Shown: positions 63,442-64,000 of the stretch, one piece after another
How positions within the stretch are numbered: the first letter of the stretch is position 1
Layout of the letters: each line of letters begins with the position of its first letter
Assembly (NCBI RefSeq): GCF_018143015.1
Contig: NC_054740.1
Location: 14,648,797 to 14,712,796 of the forward strand
Direction of reading: 5' to 3'
DNA: 64,000 bases
Source: Lytechinus variegatus
Taxonomy: Eukaryota > Echinodermata > Echinoidea > Temnopleuroida > Toxopneustidae
Notes under the pieces: generated by a model
Seen by the model: only the letters and a program-made list of their open reading frames with translations
Database searches by the model: none
Told to the model about the DNA's origin: nothing
Made by a program: the position numbers and the translations under genes

Positions 63442-64000
63442 CAAGAAACACAGAGTTATAGTGTGTTAATTCAAGATAAAAAAAGCCCCTGAATGCAGCA
63501 AATATGTCATTCACAGATAAAAGTTTACATGGAAATTAAATGTACATTATTTGGACGAGCCCATACATTAACTTCCAAACTCCCCAATGTGTGAAAAAAA
63601 AAAAATGTAGTAGGCCAATAGTGTTTGTAGTACTGAACAGTGTTGTATTAGTATATGTGCACATGTCATGGTATGCATCAGAAAGTAATTTCATAATCAT
63701 ACACACTCACAATTTTGCTACATCCGGGAAAAGGCAAAGCAAAGCCAGGGAACTTACAACAGTCAATAGAAAGCGAAAGATGATGAAAAATGTTTTAAAA
63801 AATATTTTCAGTCTTAATAATATTCCAAAAGTAATGAATGGTCAAAATAGCTCAACAGTGATTTTGTTTCCTAAAGTCTAACCAACACACATTTGGTAGG
63901 CCTAATACGATACATTTCATTTTCAAATTCAATCAAGTGACCAAGATTCGCAAGAAATATTTCACATGCATTTGCGAGGGGTCCGATAGGAAGCTACTAA
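63442..64000. other. Right end of window, nothing recognised
   Basis: AT-rich sequence within or beyond the AGA intron. A 113-codon plus-strand ORF at 63540-63881 has no splice context, start context or family similarity. Confidence 0.5.

Overview
The window looks like nuclear DNA of an echinoderm, most likely a sea urchin. Supporting this are spliceosomal genes with large introns, a selenoprotein J-type gene (a family I recall only from ray-finned fish and sea urchin, with Cys homologues in cnidarians), a Mesh-like septate-junction gene, and a very dense load of foldback/MITE repeats, G/C homopolymers and trinucleotide arrays. The species cannot be fixed from sequence alone.

Layout. (1) 1-2310, minus: 5' half of a non-LTR retrotransposon with ORF1 and the endonuclease part of ORF2, running off the left edge. 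(2) 2311-3745: a terminal fragment of one MITE, a 682-bp TIR element and a microsatellite. (3) 3785-7738, plus: the last five coding exons of an ADP-ribosylglycohydrolase/J1-crystallin-like gene whose frame runs through an in-frame TGA where the family has Cys. I read this as selenoprotein J. (4) 7739-13851: repeats, including a Tc1-type MITE and a hAT-type MITE. (5) 13852-44514, minus: a complete Mesh-like gene in 18 exons (17 well supported plus a predicted signal-peptide exon). All phases agree and it would encode 1307 residues: signal peptide, NIDO, IPT/E-set, AMOP, VWD, CCP, one membrane helix and a long cytoplasmic tail. Its introns hold most of the mobile elements, including a 3454-bp Foldback-like element with a 9-bp target duplication at 32675-36128. 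(6) 46779-46850, minus: tRNA-Glu(UUC). (7) 47171-57855, plus: first seven coding exons of aspartylglucosaminidase (AGA); the 3' exons lie beyond the window. (8) 60324-63437, minus: a degenerate, probably transposon-derived Cys-rich gene inside the next AGA intron, with one frameshift and one Trp-to-stop change.

The three host genes act separately: a selenoprotein of the J1-crystallin/ADP-ribosylglycohydrolase fold, an epithelial junction membrane protein, and a lysosomal glycoprotein-degrading hydrolase. SelJ and the Mesh-like gene converge; the Mesh-like gene and AGA diverge from a 2.7-kb spacer that carries the tRNA gene. Exon coordinates were derived by hand from splice consensus, phase continuity and recognised protein families; no similarity search was run.
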